NCBI GenBank assembly: GCA_030039165.1
Contig: JASHQM010000107.1
Coordinates: 23,216 to 87,215 of the forward strand
Direction: 5' to 3'
Source: Candidatus Sulfotelmatobacter sp.
GTDB taxonomy: Bacteria > Acidobacteriota > Terriglobia > Terriglobales > Acidobacteriaceae
DNA: 64,000 nucleotides
The notes beneath the pieces are model-generated. The model made no database searches, was not told the DNA's origin, and saw only the letters and a program-made list of their open reading frames with translations. Of the stretch, positions 26,020 to 35,093 are shown piece after piece. How positions within the stretch are numbered: the first letter of the stretch is position 1; every line of letters begins with the position of its first letter. The position numbers and the translations under genes were made by a program.

Positions 26020-27237
26020 TCAGGCTTTCACCGTTGACTTGCGCCGATCACGGATACGAACTACCTGATCGAGAACCCGTTGAGCGACTTCCCATTTGCT
26101 GGTCTCAGGAACCTCGACGATTTCATCATGAGTAATGATGGTGACTTCATTGCGCTCGGAATCGAAGCCGATTCCTTGGCGGGAAACATCGTTGACGACA
26201 ATGGCATCGAGCTGCTTGGCGGAGAGTTTCCGTCGGGCGTTTTCGAGTGCGTTCTCGGTTTCCGCGGCGAAACCAACCACAATCTGCGATCGCTTGTGGG
26301 CAGATATCTCTTTGAGGATGTCAGGGGTTGATTCGAGTTCCAGATTCATCGGTCCTTTGCGCTTAATTTTCTGCGCGGAGGCAAATTTAGGACGGTAGTC
26401 GGACACAGCAGCAGTTTTCACAACGATCGTCGATTGTGGCAAAAGTCTGACAACGGCGTCGTGCATTTGCTCGGCCGATTCCACGTTCGTGAGTTCAGCG
26501 CCGCCCGGAGCCGTTAGCACGGTCGGCCCGCTCACCAGGAGAACTCGCGCTCCTCGGCGCAGAGCGGCTTCCGCAATGGCGTAGCCCATGCGGCCGCTCG
26601 ATCGATTCGTGAGGTAGCGCACCGGATCGATTTTCTCGCGCGTCGGACCAGCCGTGATCAGCACGGTTTCGCCGGAAAAATCTTGTGATGCACCCAGCGA
26701 TTCAAGAACCGCTGCCACAATGGATTCATTCTCGGCGAGCCGGCCAAAACCAGTCATGCCGCAGGCAAGGTATCCCGATCCGGGCTCGACGATCTTTACT
26801 CCCCGCTTGCGAAGTATTTCCAGGTTTGCCCGTGTAGCGGGATGATTCCACATGTTGACGTTCATCGCGGGAGCAACGATGACCGGAGCGGTGGTTGCCA
26901 GATAAAGTGTGGTCAGGAAGTCGCGAGCGATTCCCTGTGCAAAGTGGGCGATCGAGTCAGCCGTAGCTGGAGCGACCAATAGCGCGTCGATGGATTGAGC
27001 AACGGCAATATGCTCGATGGCCGAATCGATGTTCGCCGGCTGCTCAGAATCGCGGGGAAACATCTCAGAGATAACTTTTTCCCCGGAGAGTGCCGCGAAA
27101 GTAAGCGGGCGGACAAACTCTTGGGCGGCGCGCGTCATGATGACTTGGACGCGGATGCCGCGATCTTGCAGCTGGCGGACGATCTCGGCAGATTTATAAG
27201 CCGCGATACCGCCAGTCACCCCGAGAGCGATTTTCAT
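26020..27237 (-). CDS. coaBC: Bifunctional phosphopantothenoylcysteine decarboxylase / phosphopantothenate-cysteine ligase
   Basis: Performs two consecutive steps of coenzyme A synthesis. The N-terminal CoaC half opens with KIALGVTGGIAAYKSAEIVR, carries AMNVNMWNHPATRANLE and the active-site Cys in GYLACGMTGFGRLAE; FMN is the expected cofactor. The C-terminal CoaB half has TAGPTREKIDPVRYLTNRSSGRMGYAIAEAA and IVVNDVSRQGIGFDSERNE. Length (405 residues) is normal for fused CoaBC. It ends a minus-strand run with rpoZ, gmk and yicC, a gene order common in bacteria. coaE is about 18 kb away in this window. Confidence 0.95.
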   Translation of the reverse strand: MKIALGVTGGIAAYKSAEIVRQLQDRGIRVQVIMTRAAQEFVRPLTFAALSGEKVISEMFPRDSEQPANIDSAIEHIAVAQSIDALLVAPATADSIAHFAQGIARDFLTTLYLATTAPVIVAPAMNVNMWNHPATRANLEILRKRGVKIVEPGSGYLACGMTGFGRLAENESIVAAVLESLGASQDFSGETVLITAGPTREKIDPVRYLTNRSSGRMGYAIAEAALRRGARVLLVSGPTVLTAPGGAELTNVESAEQMHDAVVRLLPQSTIVVKTAAVSDYRPKFASAQKIKRKGPMNLELESTPDILKEISAHKRSQIVVGFAAETENALENARRKLSAKQLDAIVVNDVSRQGIGFDSERNEVTIITHDEIVEVPETSKWEVAQRVLDQVVRIRDRRKSTVKA

Positions 27238-27336
27238 AACGCACGCGACGGCGTCAAACAGGCGATTCTTGTTGTTTCGGCTGCGGGTGCCTGTGCCCTG
27301 ATACGAAAGCCCGAGATGAAGCGCACCGCGTCCAAA

Positions 27337-27570
27337 CTAGGCTTCGCCGAAGGCCTTATCCAAAACCTCAGAGGCTTGCTCTGCGGCACTGCGGGTCTCG
27401 GGAATCTCCCACTTCACTTTGCCCGCACGGATTTCATCCTGCGCAATGCGGCACGGTTTACGCGAGTTGGTTGTCACGACCGGTGGCGCTCCGGATTGCA
27501 GTTGGCGGGCACGACGAGCGGCGACCAGAATGTAACGATAGTTGCTATCGAAACCTTCGATCAATTTCAT
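27337..27570 (-). CDS. rpoZ: DNA-directed RNA polymerase omega subunit
   Basis: A 77-residue protein that helps assemble and stabilise beta-prime in RNA polymerase. The YRYILVAARRARQLQSG helix is the conserved omega core, followed by KPCRIAQDEIRAGKVKW. A good Shine-Dalgarno (GGGGGAGAG) precedes the ATG. Its location between gmk and coaBC is the usual one. Confidence 0.93.
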   Translation of the reverse strand: MKLIEGFDSNYRYILVAARRARQLQSGAPPVVTTNSRKPCRIAQDEIRAGKVKWEIPETRSAAEQASEVLDKAFGEA

Positions 27571-27723
27571 AAATCTCTCCCCCGTTTACTGGGACATCTT
27601 TTTGATTGCCGAAAGTTGGATGCGCCTGGCATTGCGCCCGCGCCGCCATGATTTAACCTTACCATTGTCCCACGAAATTCGAAGTTATGCTGGTTTGGCA
27701 AGTCATGGCATGGTTACCGAAGG

Positions 27724-28434
27724 CTAGCTCGCTCCCGATTGCACCGGTAACTCGAAAGAGGCCAGAATCGGTTTGAGCCGGACGCCCACATTTGCCAGCC
27801 GGCAGCGATCAGCAATTTTCATCGTTTCGGCACATTCGCCATTCAATTGCCGGCCCTCGCGAAGCCAGCGCTCCGAGCAGACAATTGCACGCAGCATCTT
27901 AATCGACTCTGGCAAACGGTCGTTGATGAGTATGTAGTTGTAGCGGCCGTAGTTTTGAATCTCGCGCGTGGCGGCCGCCAATCGACGCTCAATCACATCT
28001 TCCCTGTCCTCACCGCGTTTGCGCAACCGTTCTTCAAGAGTCTTGCGATCAGGAGGCAGAATAAAAATACTTTTGGCGTCCGGGATTTTTTGCTGCACTT
28101 GCGCCGCGCCCTGGACATCGATGTCAAGCAAGAGGTCGTGGCCTTTTCGCTGCGCTCCCCGCAGAAAGCGCACGGAAGTTCCGTAATAGTTGCCATCGAA
28201 CTCGGCATGTTCCAGGAATTCGCCGTCGCCTACCATTTTCTCGAACTCAGAACGCGAAACAAAAAAGTACTGTTTGCCGTTCTGTTCGCTACCGCGGGGG
28301 GAACGAGTGGTATACGAGATGGAGAAGTCCAGATCGCGAACCGATTTCAGCAGTTCATTTACAAGGGTCGACTTTCCCGAACCGGACGGGGCCGAGATAA
28401 TGTAAACAAAAGGAGAATGCGTGAAGGAACTCAT
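27724..28434 (-). CDS. gmk: Guanylate kinase
   Basis: Phosphorylates GMP to GDP with ATP. The P-loop APSGSGKSTL is near the N-terminus, then the GMP-binding SYTTRSPRGSEQNGKQYFFV and FLEHAEFDGNYYGTS, and the lid region RLRKRGEDREDVIERRL. At 236 residues it is about 30 longer than typical; the excess is a C-terminal tail of no recognised function. Its ATG overlaps the stop of the upstream yicC as ATGA, so translation is coupled. Confidence 0.95.
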   Translation of the reverse strand: MSSFTHSPFVYIISAPSGSGKSTLVNELLKSVRDLDFSISYTTRSPRGSEQNGKQYFFVSRSEFEKMVGDGEFLEHAEFDGNYYGTSVRFLRGAQRKGHDLLLDIDVQGAAQVQQKIPDAKSIFILPPDRKTLEERLRKRGEDREDVIERRLAAATREIQNYGRYNYILINDRLPESIKMLRAIVCSERWLREGRQLNGECAETMKIADRCRLANVGVRLKPILASFELPVQSGAS

Positions 28435-29372
28435 TCCAGGTTTTGCACCTGCTCACGTGATTTCTCGATCTCCGCTTTCATCACTAGTCCAGCTTCGGTG
28501 ATTTTAAGCGCCTCGCCGGCGAGGCCGGAAGTTTTCGACAAAAGAGTGTTGGCTTCGCGATTCATTTCCTGAAGGAGGAAATCGAGTTTCTTGCCGACCT
28601 CGCCAGTTTGAGCGAGCATCTCAAGAAAATGCTGGATGTGGTTTTCCAGGCGGACGATCTCCTCCTGAATGTCGCTGCGGTCGACAAGCAGCGCGGCTTC
28701 CTGCATCATGCGTTCGCGGTCCGCGTTGGCACCCAGCAACTCCTGAAGGCGCGCCTGCAAACGTTCCGTGTAGCTTTGCAACATCGTCCGGCGGTGGACT
28801 TGGGCAGTTTTGACCGCTTCGCGCAAATGAGCCATCCGCTGGCGAAGCTCATTTTCAATCGTGAGGCCTTCCTGCTCGCGCATCTGATTCAGGCGAGTGA
28901 GAACTTCGTCAACTTGTGCCATCACAGCGGATTCGAGGTTGGCCGGATCAGGCTCCCCAGCGGCATCGAGGGCGCCGGGAATGCGTAGGATCACGTTCAA
29001 ATCAGGAGCAGCGCCGACGCCGAATTCCTCAGCAGCAGCCTTGAACGCTGCGAGATATGCGCCTACAACTGGACGGTTCAGCGCCAATGTTTGGCTGCCG
29101 CCGCGCTCGATGCTTAGAGTGATCTCAACGTGCCCCCGAGAAAGTTTCTCCTTCAGCAGGCGGCGAAGCTGCATTTCGAGCGAATCGGAACCCGAAGGCA
29201 AACGAAAGTGCAGATCTAGAAAACGATGATTTACGGATTTGAGCGAGAGGGAAAAGGTGAGATGACCATTACTGGAAGCGAACGCGGAAGACTGGCTGCT
29301 GCCCCGAGGTTGAGATTGGGCAGCGAGTTCGCCTTTGATTTGCGCAAAACCTGTCATGGAGCGGAGTGACAT
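28431..29372 (-). CDS. yicC: YicC/YloC-family endoribonuclease
   Basis: A member of the YicC family, for which endoribonuclease activity has been shown in model bacteria. The N-terminus MSLRSMTGFAQIKGE and the segment SVNHRFLDLHFRLPSGSDSLEMQLRRLLKEKLSRGHVEI are hallmarks, and the C-terminal DUF1732 helix region ends LLQEMNREANTLLSKTSGLAGEALKITEAGLVMKAEIEKSREQVQNLE. The central ~30 residues after the start are low-complexity Ser/Gln. It is coupled to gmk downstream and lies 14 bases after an ABC transporter gene. Confidence 0.93.
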   Translation of the reverse strand: MSLRSMTGFAQIKGELAAQSQPRGSSQSSAFASSNGHLTFSLSLKSVNHRFLDLHFRLPSGSDSLEMQLRRLLKEKLSRGHVEITLSIERGGSQTLALNRPVVGAYLAAFKAAAEEFGVGAAPDLNVILRIPGALDAAGEPDPANLESAVMAQVDEVLTRLNQMREQEGLTIENELRQRMAHLREAVKTAQVHRRTMLQSYTERLQARLQELLGANADRERMMQEAALLVDRSDIQEEIVRLENHIQHFLEMLAQTGEVGKKLDFLLQEMNREANTLLSKTSGLAGEALKITEAGLVMKAEIEKSREQVQNLE

Positions 29373-29386
29373 AGACCTTGTTGCCT

Positions 29387-31234
29387 TTAACTTGGGTGTG
29401 CCGTTTCCATCTTGTGCTCGAAATCGGCAAACTGCAATTCATACAAGCGCCTGTACGTACCCAGACGCTTCATTAAATCGTTGTGAGTGCCAATGTCCGC
29501 AATAGCGCCATCCTCGAGCACTACGATGCGGTCGGCGCGGCGCACGGTCGAGAGCCGATGGGCAATCACAAATACTGTGCGGCCGTTCATCAGATTGTGC
29601 AGCGCCGACTGCACCAGCGCCTCCGACTCACTGTCAAGCGCCGACGTGGCCTCGTCGAGAATCAGAATGGGCGCGTTCTTCAAAATCGCGCGCGCAATGG
29701 CGATGCGCTGGCGCTCGCCCCCGGAAAGCCGTACGCCCCGCTCACCAATCACTTCGTCGTAGCCCGCAGGCAATAACTGGATGAAGTCGTGCGCCAGCGC
29801 GGCCCGGGCCGCCGTTTCCACCTCTTTGAGTGGAACATTGGGCTGGCCGTAGGCGATGTTGTTGCGAACCGTGTCGTTGAACAGAACAGTTTCCTGCGTA
29901 ACGATGCCGATTTGTGCTCGTAATGATGCGAGGGTGACTTCGCGAAGGTCATAGCCGTCGATGAGCAGGCGCCCATGGGTAACGTCGAAGAAGCGTGGAA
30001 TCAAATGAACCAGTGTGCTCTTACCCGAGCCGCTCGATCCCACAATCGCGATGACTTCTCCACGCCGCACGTCCAGGCTGATATCGTGCAGAACGTCGCG
30101 AGCATCTTCTTCCTCACCCGCGTAGGCGAAACTTACGTGATCAAACTCAACGGTGGTTGAGAACGCTGGCAAGCGGCGGGCATGCGGTTTTTCCCACACG
30201 TCATCCCGGATATCCATGAACCTGAAAATCTCGCTGGATGCGCCCAGAGCTTGCTGGAAGTTGTTGTTGAAAAGCGCGAATTTACGCACCGGATTGTATA
30301 AGCTGAACACAGCGGTGATGAAGGCCACGAAAATGCCCGGAGTCATCTGGCCATGTACAATGCGGTCTCGCCCCAGCAGCAAAAGCATGGCAATCCCAAT
30401 CACGCCGACGATATCCATCAAGGGAGAGCTAATGGCGTAGGCTGCCACCGAGCGCAGGTTGGCGCGAAACAAGCGGCGGGCGGCTCTGCGAAAGCGATTA
30501 ATTTCCCATTTCTCGGTATTGAACGCCTTCACGATGCGATTGCCGATGATCGTTTCGTGCAGAATGTTTTGGATTTCGGCCAGCTTATCCTGTCCCTGGC
30601 GGGTCGTGATGCGCACGCGGGAGCCGATCTTTCGGGAAGAGTAGAGAATTATCGGAAGGAACAGAAGCAGTACCCAAGCAAGCTTCCCACCCAGAACAAT
30701 AACTACGCCTGCGACTGCGACAAAAGTAAAAACCTGTTGCAAGAATTCCGATAGCACACTGGACATCGCATATTGAACACGTTCGACGTCATTGATAATG
30801 GCGGAGAGGATCGTCGCCGTCGCGTGTTTGGAAAAAAACGCCGATGAGCGCCGCATGATGGCGTTGTAAAGATCGTCGCGCAGGTCGGTAATCATGCCGA
30901 ATCCGGCGTGGTTAATCAGATAAGTGCCAGTGTAATCACAGATTCCCTTCAATACGGTTGAGGCTACAAGCGCGAATGCAACCGCTGTCCATGCATTGGT
31001 GAAGCGCGAAGGCACGAATGATTGCAGCAAGACAACGTGATGCGTATAGGGGATGGTAAATAGCTGGATGTCTTTGGATCCGGTGGCAGGATTCAGAACC
31101 CGGTCAAACACCGGTCTGACAAGCAAGTACTTGAATGCGTCGAGAGCGCCCACAGCCGCCATGAGCGCGACCGAAGCGAAAATCTGCCACCAATAAGGAA
31201 GAGCGTAGCGAATCAGGCGCGTCAGTTGGCGCAT
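29387..31234 (-). CDS. MsbA-like ABC exporter (fused TM and ATPase)
   Basis: Half-transporter of 615 residues, expected to work as a homodimer. Six TM helices occupy roughly residues 15-310, then the nucleotide-binding domain with Walker A GSSGSGKSTL, Q-loop TQETVLFND, signature LSGGERQR, Walker B ILILDEATSALD and switch His in IAHRLST. It resembles MsbA, the flippase moving lipid A core across the inner membrane, but lipid or drug exporters of this group cannot be separated by sequence alone. The position in a minus-strand block with rapZ upstream and yicC-gmk downstream, and LPS export genes nearby, favours the lipid A role (inference). Confidence 0.88.
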   Translation of the reverse strand: MRQLTRLIRYALPYWWQIFASVALMAAVGALDAFKYLLVRPVFDRVLNPATGSKDIQLFTIPYTHHVVLLQSFVPSRFTNAWTAVAFALVASTVLKGICDYTGTYLINHAGFGMITDLRDDLYNAIMRRSSAFFSKHATATILSAIINDVERVQYAMSSVLSEFLQQVFTFVAVAGVVIVLGGKLAWVLLLFLPIILYSSRKIGSRVRITTRQGQDKLAEIQNILHETIIGNRIVKAFNTEKWEINRFRRAARRLFRANLRSVAAYAISSPLMDIVGVIGIAMLLLLGRDRIVHGQMTPGIFVAFITAVFSLYNPVRKFALFNNNFQQALGASSEIFRFMDIRDDVWEKPHARRLPAFSTTVEFDHVSFAYAGEEEDARDVLHDISLDVRRGEVIAIVGSSGSGKSTLVHLIPRFFDVTHGRLLIDGYDLREVTLASLRAQIGIVTQETVLFNDTVRNNIAYGQPNVPLKEVETAARAALAHDFIQLLPAGYDEVIGERGVRLSGGERQRIAIARAILKNAPILILDEATSALDSESEALVQSALHNLMNGRTVFVIAHRLSTVRRADRIVVLEDGAIADIGTHNDLMKRLGTYRRLYELQFADFEHKMETAHPS

Positions 31235-31320
31235 ACCGCTCCGAGCGGGCCGCAGTGGCTTACGGACGGTGGTGGAGAAATGGGCTGCAAGGCCTTATTC
31301 TACTGCCGTTGCCTAGAGCT

Positions 31321-31459
31321 TGTCGTTAGTTGTTGGCCGTCGGTCGTTAGCTTCCTTGGTGAGTAGTCGAAACAGGTAGTATTGCCTCTCCAGCCCGAAA
31401 CCCGTCCCCCTCCGTTGCACTCGAAACATTCCCAACGCCGACGAGCAACGACCAACCAC
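31321..31459. repeat. Imperfect inverted repeat, GTCGTTAG/CAACGAC family, copy 1
   Basis: The left arm (31321-31350) is built of repeated GTCGTTAGT/GGCCGTCGGTCGTTAG units and the right arm (31432-31459) of complementary ACGAGCAACGACCAACC, separated by about 80 bases. It occupies the gap between rapZ (ends 31462) and the ABC exporter gene. The same repeat units occur at 41067-41155 and inside mnmG at 49097-49179, so this is a dispersed palindromic element of the genome. Confidence 0.65.
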
Positions 31460-31461
31460 CC

Positions 31462-32409
31462 TTACTTCGGCATATCGCGATGCACAACTTTCACGCGGTA
31501 TCCGGCCCGTTGCAGGCGCTTGCCGACTTCCTCGGCAATCATCACTGAGCGGTGCTGGCCGCCCGTGCAGCCGAATGCGATGGTGAGGTAGCTCTTGCCT
31601 TCGCGAATGTAATGCGGCAGCAAGTACACCAGCAGTTCGGAGATGCGATTCACGAACTCCCGTGTCTGGGGAAACGAGCGGATGTACTTGGCCACGCTTG
31701 GGTGCCGGCCTGTGAGCCCGCGGAATTCGGGGACGAAGTGAGGATTAGGCAGAAACCGGACGTCGAAAACAAGATCCGCTTCCTCCGGCAGGCCATGACG
31801 AAATCCGAAACTTACGCTGGAAACCAGAATGTTCTTTTCTGTTGGCTGTTCGCGGAAGCGCTCCGTGACGTGAGCCCGTAATTCGTGCACGTTGAACTTT
31901 GAAGTATCGATCACGATATCGGCCAGTGCGCGAAAGCTTGCCAGTCGGTGGCGCTCAGCCTTAAGCGAGGCGTTTACCGGAGCGTCGGTGCCGAGAGGGT
32001 GCGGCCGGCGGGTTTCACTGAAGCGACGCAGGAGCACGGCGTCCGACGCTTCAAGAAACGCTACCCTGGTCGGTATCATGCGCCGCACAGCTTTCAATAT
32101 GGTGGGGAACTGGCGCAGCTTGGAGCCTTCGCGAACGTCAACCACGAGCGCCGTTCTGCGCATTTCGGCCGACTGCAATGCCAGTTCTGCGAAGCGCGGG
32201 ATCAGTTCAATGGGAAGATTATCGACGCAGTAATAACCGAGATCCTCGAATGCTTTGAGCACCGAGGCTTTGCCGGAGCCGCTCATTCCGGTGATGATCA
32301 CGAGTTCGGGCGCGCGCTGAGAATCGCGCGTCACCCGCCTGCGCAACTGATGCGGGCGGGTCGACGCCCTATCTGTTCTCCGCGATTCTGCTGATTTGAC
32401 GCCCACCAT
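31462..32409 (-). CDS. rapZ: RNase adapter / nucleotide-binding protein RapZ (YvcJ family)
   Basis: In enterobacteria RapZ delivers the sRNA GlmZ to RNase E and so controls glucosamine-6-phosphate synthase; in other phyla the role is less clear. The 315-residue protein has Walker A ITGMSGSGKAS (about 39-49), YYCVDNLPIELIPRF, VVDVREGSKL, the SETRRPHPL and KNILVSSVSFGFRHGLPEEADLVFDVRFLPNP motifs, and the C-terminal FGCTGGQHRSVMIAE. About 35 residues precede the P-loop, more than in E. coli. A candidate -10 box (TACTAT) lies 7 bases before the ATG and no Shine-Dalgarno is visible. The divergent gene is the MbfA-like exporter. Confidence 0.94.
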   Translation of the reverse strand: MVGVKSAESRRTDRASTRPHQLRRRVTRDSQRAPELVIITGMSGSGKASVLKAFEDLGYYCVDNLPIELIPRFAELALQSAEMRRTALVVDVREGSKLRQFPTILKAVRRMIPTRVAFLEASDAVLLRRFSETRRPHPLGTDAPVNASLKAERHRLASFRALADIVIDTSKFNVHELRAHVTERFREQPTEKNILVSSVSFGFRHGLPEEADLVFDVRFLPNPHFVPEFRGLTGRHPSVAKYIRSFPQTREFVNRISELLVYLLPHYIREGKSYLTIAFGCTGGQHRSVMIAEEVGKRLQRAGYRVKVVHRDMPK

Positions 32410-32489
32410 TCACTGGATAGTAGCACGAGGTTTTCGCGCCCTTATTCTCATTTGTCTAGGCGGTATCGATACAGGTAAGCTAGGTCGCC

Positions 32490-33455
32490 ATGAAGAAGTT
32501 TCACGAACTCACCGAACGCGAAGTGTTGGCTTTGGCGATTTCTCTCGAAGAAGAAGACGAGCGCGTGTACTCGGATTTTGCAGAGGGGTTGCGACAGGAT
32601 TATCCGGCTTCGGCGGCCATGTTCGAGGGCATGCGCGAAGAGGAATCTGGCCACCGCCGAAAACTGATCGAACTATACCGCGAGAAATTCGGCGAACATA
32701 TTCCGCTGATCCGGCGGCAGGACGTGCGCGGATTCGTGCAACGCCCGGCATTGTGGCTGAAGCGTCCGCTGCGCATCGAAGCTGTGCGTAAAGAAGCCAG
32801 CACCATGGAAGTGGAGACGCGGCGGTTTTACGAGCGAGCGCGGGAGCGGACGCAGGACGCCGGTATCCGGCAACTGCTGGATGATCTGATCAATGAAGAG
32901 CGCGTTCACGAGGAACGTGCCCTGGAGCTCGACAAGGAGAAATTGCCGGCACCGGTGAAAGCCGACGAAGAACAGGCTCAGCGGCGATTGTTCGTGCTGC
33001 AGATTGTACAGCCTGGACTAGCCGGGTTAATGGATGGTTCGGTTTCGACGCTCGCACCAGTTTTCGCAGCCGCTCTGGCCACGCAGCAGCCGCACGATGC
33101 TTTTATCGTTGGCATGGCGGCCTCCGCGGGCGCAGGCATTAGTATGGGATTTGCCGAAGCTCTCTCCGACGATGGCAGCCTGACCGGCCGGGGGCATCCC
33201 TGGGTGCGAGGCCTGATCTGCGGGATCATGACGGCGCTGGGTGGCGTCGGTCATACCCTCCCTTTTTTGCTCGACAACTTCCACGCTGCTTTACTTGCTG
33301 CCGTCGCCATTGTTGTCGTCGAGCTTGGAGTAATAACCTGGATTCGGCGCCGCTACATGGACACACCATGGTTCTCGGCCGCCTTGCAGGTCGGGTTAGG
33401 CGGAGCGTTGGTCTTCGTTACAGGAGTCGTGATTGGTAAGTATGGGATCTCCTGA
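32490..33455 (+). CDS. mbfA: Ferritin-like/VIT1 fusion, probable iron exporter (MbfA-like)
   Basis: Two domains. Residues 1-160 form a rubrerythrin/ferritin-like four-helix bundle with iron-ligand motifs: acidic helix SLEEEDER, ExxH at 52-55 (EESGH) and ExxH at 137-140 (EERVH). Residues 165-321 form a CCC1/VIT1-type membrane domain with four to five TM helices, starting [16 protein letters not shown]. This architecture is that of MbfA, a membrane-bound ferritin that exports iron in alpha-proteobacteria and protects against iron and peroxide stress. Substrate by homology: Fe2+. It stands alone between rapZ (divergent) and a convergent creatininase gene; I see no Irr-type or Fur-type box that I could defend. 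Confidence 0.9.
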   Translation: MKKFHELTEREVLALAISLEEEDERVYSDFAEGLRQDYPASAAMFEGMREEESGHRRKLIELYREKFGEHIPLIRRQDVRGFVQRPALWLKRPLRIEAVRKEASTMEVETRRFYERARERTQDAGIRQLLDDLINEERVHEERALELDKEKLPAPVKADEEQAQRRLFVLQIVQPGLAGLMDGSVSTLAPVFAAALATQQPHDAFIVGMAASAGAGISMGFAEALSDDGSLTGRGHPWVRGLICGIMTALGGVGHTLPFLLDNFHAALLAAVAIVVVELGVITWIRRRYMDTPWFSAALQVGLGGALVFVTGVVIGKYGIS

Positions 33456-33509
33456 AGCAGCAAGCTAGCAGTCACGTGTGGCCGGGCGCGCTTCACGCTG
33501 AGCGCTTGC

Positions 33510-34409
33510 TTACGGTTGCGTCTCCAGCGGATGCTTCGACTTCTCATAGAATTCGTTTTGTAACTTTAAGCTCACGTCATCTGCCTTCACCGCACGAATC
33601 ACGTTTGCGATTGCGTCAACCCACCAATCCATCTGGAATTTGCCCAGTTCCTCGGTTGCGGCAGCGCCCTCGCCAGAATAGTGATTCGGCCAACGCGCGT
33701 ACCACCATATACCGGTGTAGACCCCGTCGGGAAGATTTAGTCGATGCTGATCGGCTCCCGACTCGCTAGTCGCCCGCTCCATGTGAACCGTATCAGGACG
33801 CGCGATCAACATCTTCGACGTCTCATCTTCACCGGCATGCCAATTAGTGATGGAGCTCTTCTTCGGCGGTCCGCCCGTAGTTGGGCTACGTTGGTCGAAA
33901 ATGTAGACCACGTAATCGTGCGGTTTTTCCAACTGAGTTTGCGCGAAGTATGGAAGCAGGGATTCGTTACCCCCGTGCCCGTTGACGATGATGATCTTCT
34001 TGCACCCGTTGCGCGCCATTTCATCAGTAGTTTCCTGAAGCAGCGCGAGTTGCAGGTCGTGACTATAAGCGATCGTGCCGGGTTCGTGACGGGCCTCGGC
34101 GATCTGACCGAAATAGTATTCCGGAAAAACAATGGCGTACTCGTGTTCAGTAGCGTGAAGCGCCGCGTAGCGCACATTCAGCAGATCGGTGCCAAGGGGC
34201 AGATGGGGGCCATGTTTTTCCAGAATACCGAAGGGAAGCAGGCAAGTTCCCTGCGAGCGATGGATGCCCTCTCGGAAGTCGGCGGCGGTAAGTTCTTCCC
34301 AGTGAACAGACGGCTTGGACGGCGCTCCGGCCTGGCCTGCTGTCAGTCGGCAAAACCCTGCCACTAAACATACCGTGAAAATAGTGCCTGATCGAGATAT
34401 CTTCGACAT
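33510..34409 (-). CDS. Creatininase-family amidohydrolase, exported
   Basis: Metal-dependent hydrolase of the creatinine amidohydrolase family. Metal and catalytic motifs are visible: GILEKHGPHLPLGTD, IIIVNGHGGNESLL and NWHAGEDETSKMLI. Unlike cytosolic creatininases, the protein begins with a signal peptide (MSKISRSGTIFTVCLVAGFCRLTAGQAG), so it should act in the periplasm. The ATG is preceded by a strong Shine-Dalgarno (GGAAGGAGG); a TTG one codon earlier is less likely. Substrate unknown; some members act on mycofactocin or formamide-like amides, but no partner genes are here. Confidence 0.87.
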   Translation of the reverse strand: MSKISRSGTIFTVCLVAGFCRLTAGQAGAPSKPSVHWEELTAADFREGIHRSQGTCLLPFGILEKHGPHLPLGTDLLNVRYAALHATEHEYAIVFPEYYFGQIAEARHEPGTIAYSHDLQLALLQETTDEMARNGCKKIIIVNGHGGNESLLPYFAQTQLEKPHDYVVYIFDQRSPTTGGPPKKSSITNWHAGEDETSKMLIARPDTVHMERATSESGADQHRLNLPDGVYTGIWWYARWPNHYSGEGAAATEELGKFQMDWWVDAIANVIRAVKADDVSLKLQNEFYEKSKHPLETQP

Positions 34410-34651
34410 CAAAGCCTCCTTCCCATCGCGGCCTGCCTAAGTCCCTTCACGATTCTCGCGGTTCCTCATATCACAAATCAACTGGCGGCTTCGTGGATGG
34501 CTTTTAGCTCTTAGCATGCGAGCCCTTTACTGCAAACACTGTAGGGAGAAACTACAGCCTCGGCTGTATATGTTCGTGATCGAAGGCTCCATTATTCTGA
34601 GCAAGCTATCCGCAACCTTGGGTGTCAAGTCATTCTTGCTCCACGGTTCGG

Positions 34652-35089
34652 ATGGAGAAAGCTTCGAGCGCGCTGGGGGATACTTTGGCTCTACGTGTAC
34701 TCGTGGTTGACGACAATGAACCGGTGCGCAACGCCCTGTGCAGCTTGCTCAAGGAAGCGGGTATCAGAGTCGTATGCGAGGCAGCCAATGGCAGCGAAGC
34801 TGTCCGGTTTGCCCGGGAACACAAGCCTGATCTGGTTCTGATCGACATCGCAATGCCCATCATGAATGGATTCGAAGCGATCCGAATGATCAAGAGCGAA
34901 CGGCCCGTAACCCAGGTGCTGGTCGTTAGCCAGTTCGACTCCCCGGCTTTTCTGAGGCAGGCGACCTCGGTCGGTGCGAGCGGATACGTGCGAAAACAGG
35001 ATGCCACCCTCGAACTGGTCGCCGTGGTGCGGCGCATTCAGCAGCACATTCAGGAAAGATCGCGAGTACGGTCTAAACACACCGCGTAA
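34652..35089 (+). CDS. Single-domain response regulator (CheY-like receiver)
   Basis: A 145-residue protein consisting mainly of one receiver domain: LRVLVVDDNEPVRNAL with the acidic pocket, phospho-acceptor Asp in PDLVLIDIAMPIMNG, Thr/Ser position in VLVVSQFDSP (Ser), and Lys in GYVRKQDAT. No output domain follows, only a basic tail (ERSRVRSKHTA). No histidine kinase is adjacent, so it probably works with an unlinked partner. The frame is open to a GTG at 34622; the ATG at 34652 is preferred, but neither has a good Shine-Dalgarno. Confidence 0.85.
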   Translation: MEKASSALGDTLALRVLVVDDNEPVRNALCSLLKEAGIRVVCEAANGSEAVRFAREHKPDLVLIDIAMPIMNGFEAIRMIKSERPVTQVLVVSQFDSPAFLRQATSVGASGYVRKQDATLELVAVVRRIQQHIQERSRVRSKHTA

Positions 35090-35093
35090 TTTT

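Noticed and set aside
34516..34710. Small plus-strand ORF before the response regulator, beginning MRALYCKHCREK
   Set aside because: It overlaps the response regulator in another frame, has no ribosome-binding site, and only two cysteines that do not form a recognised zinc motif.
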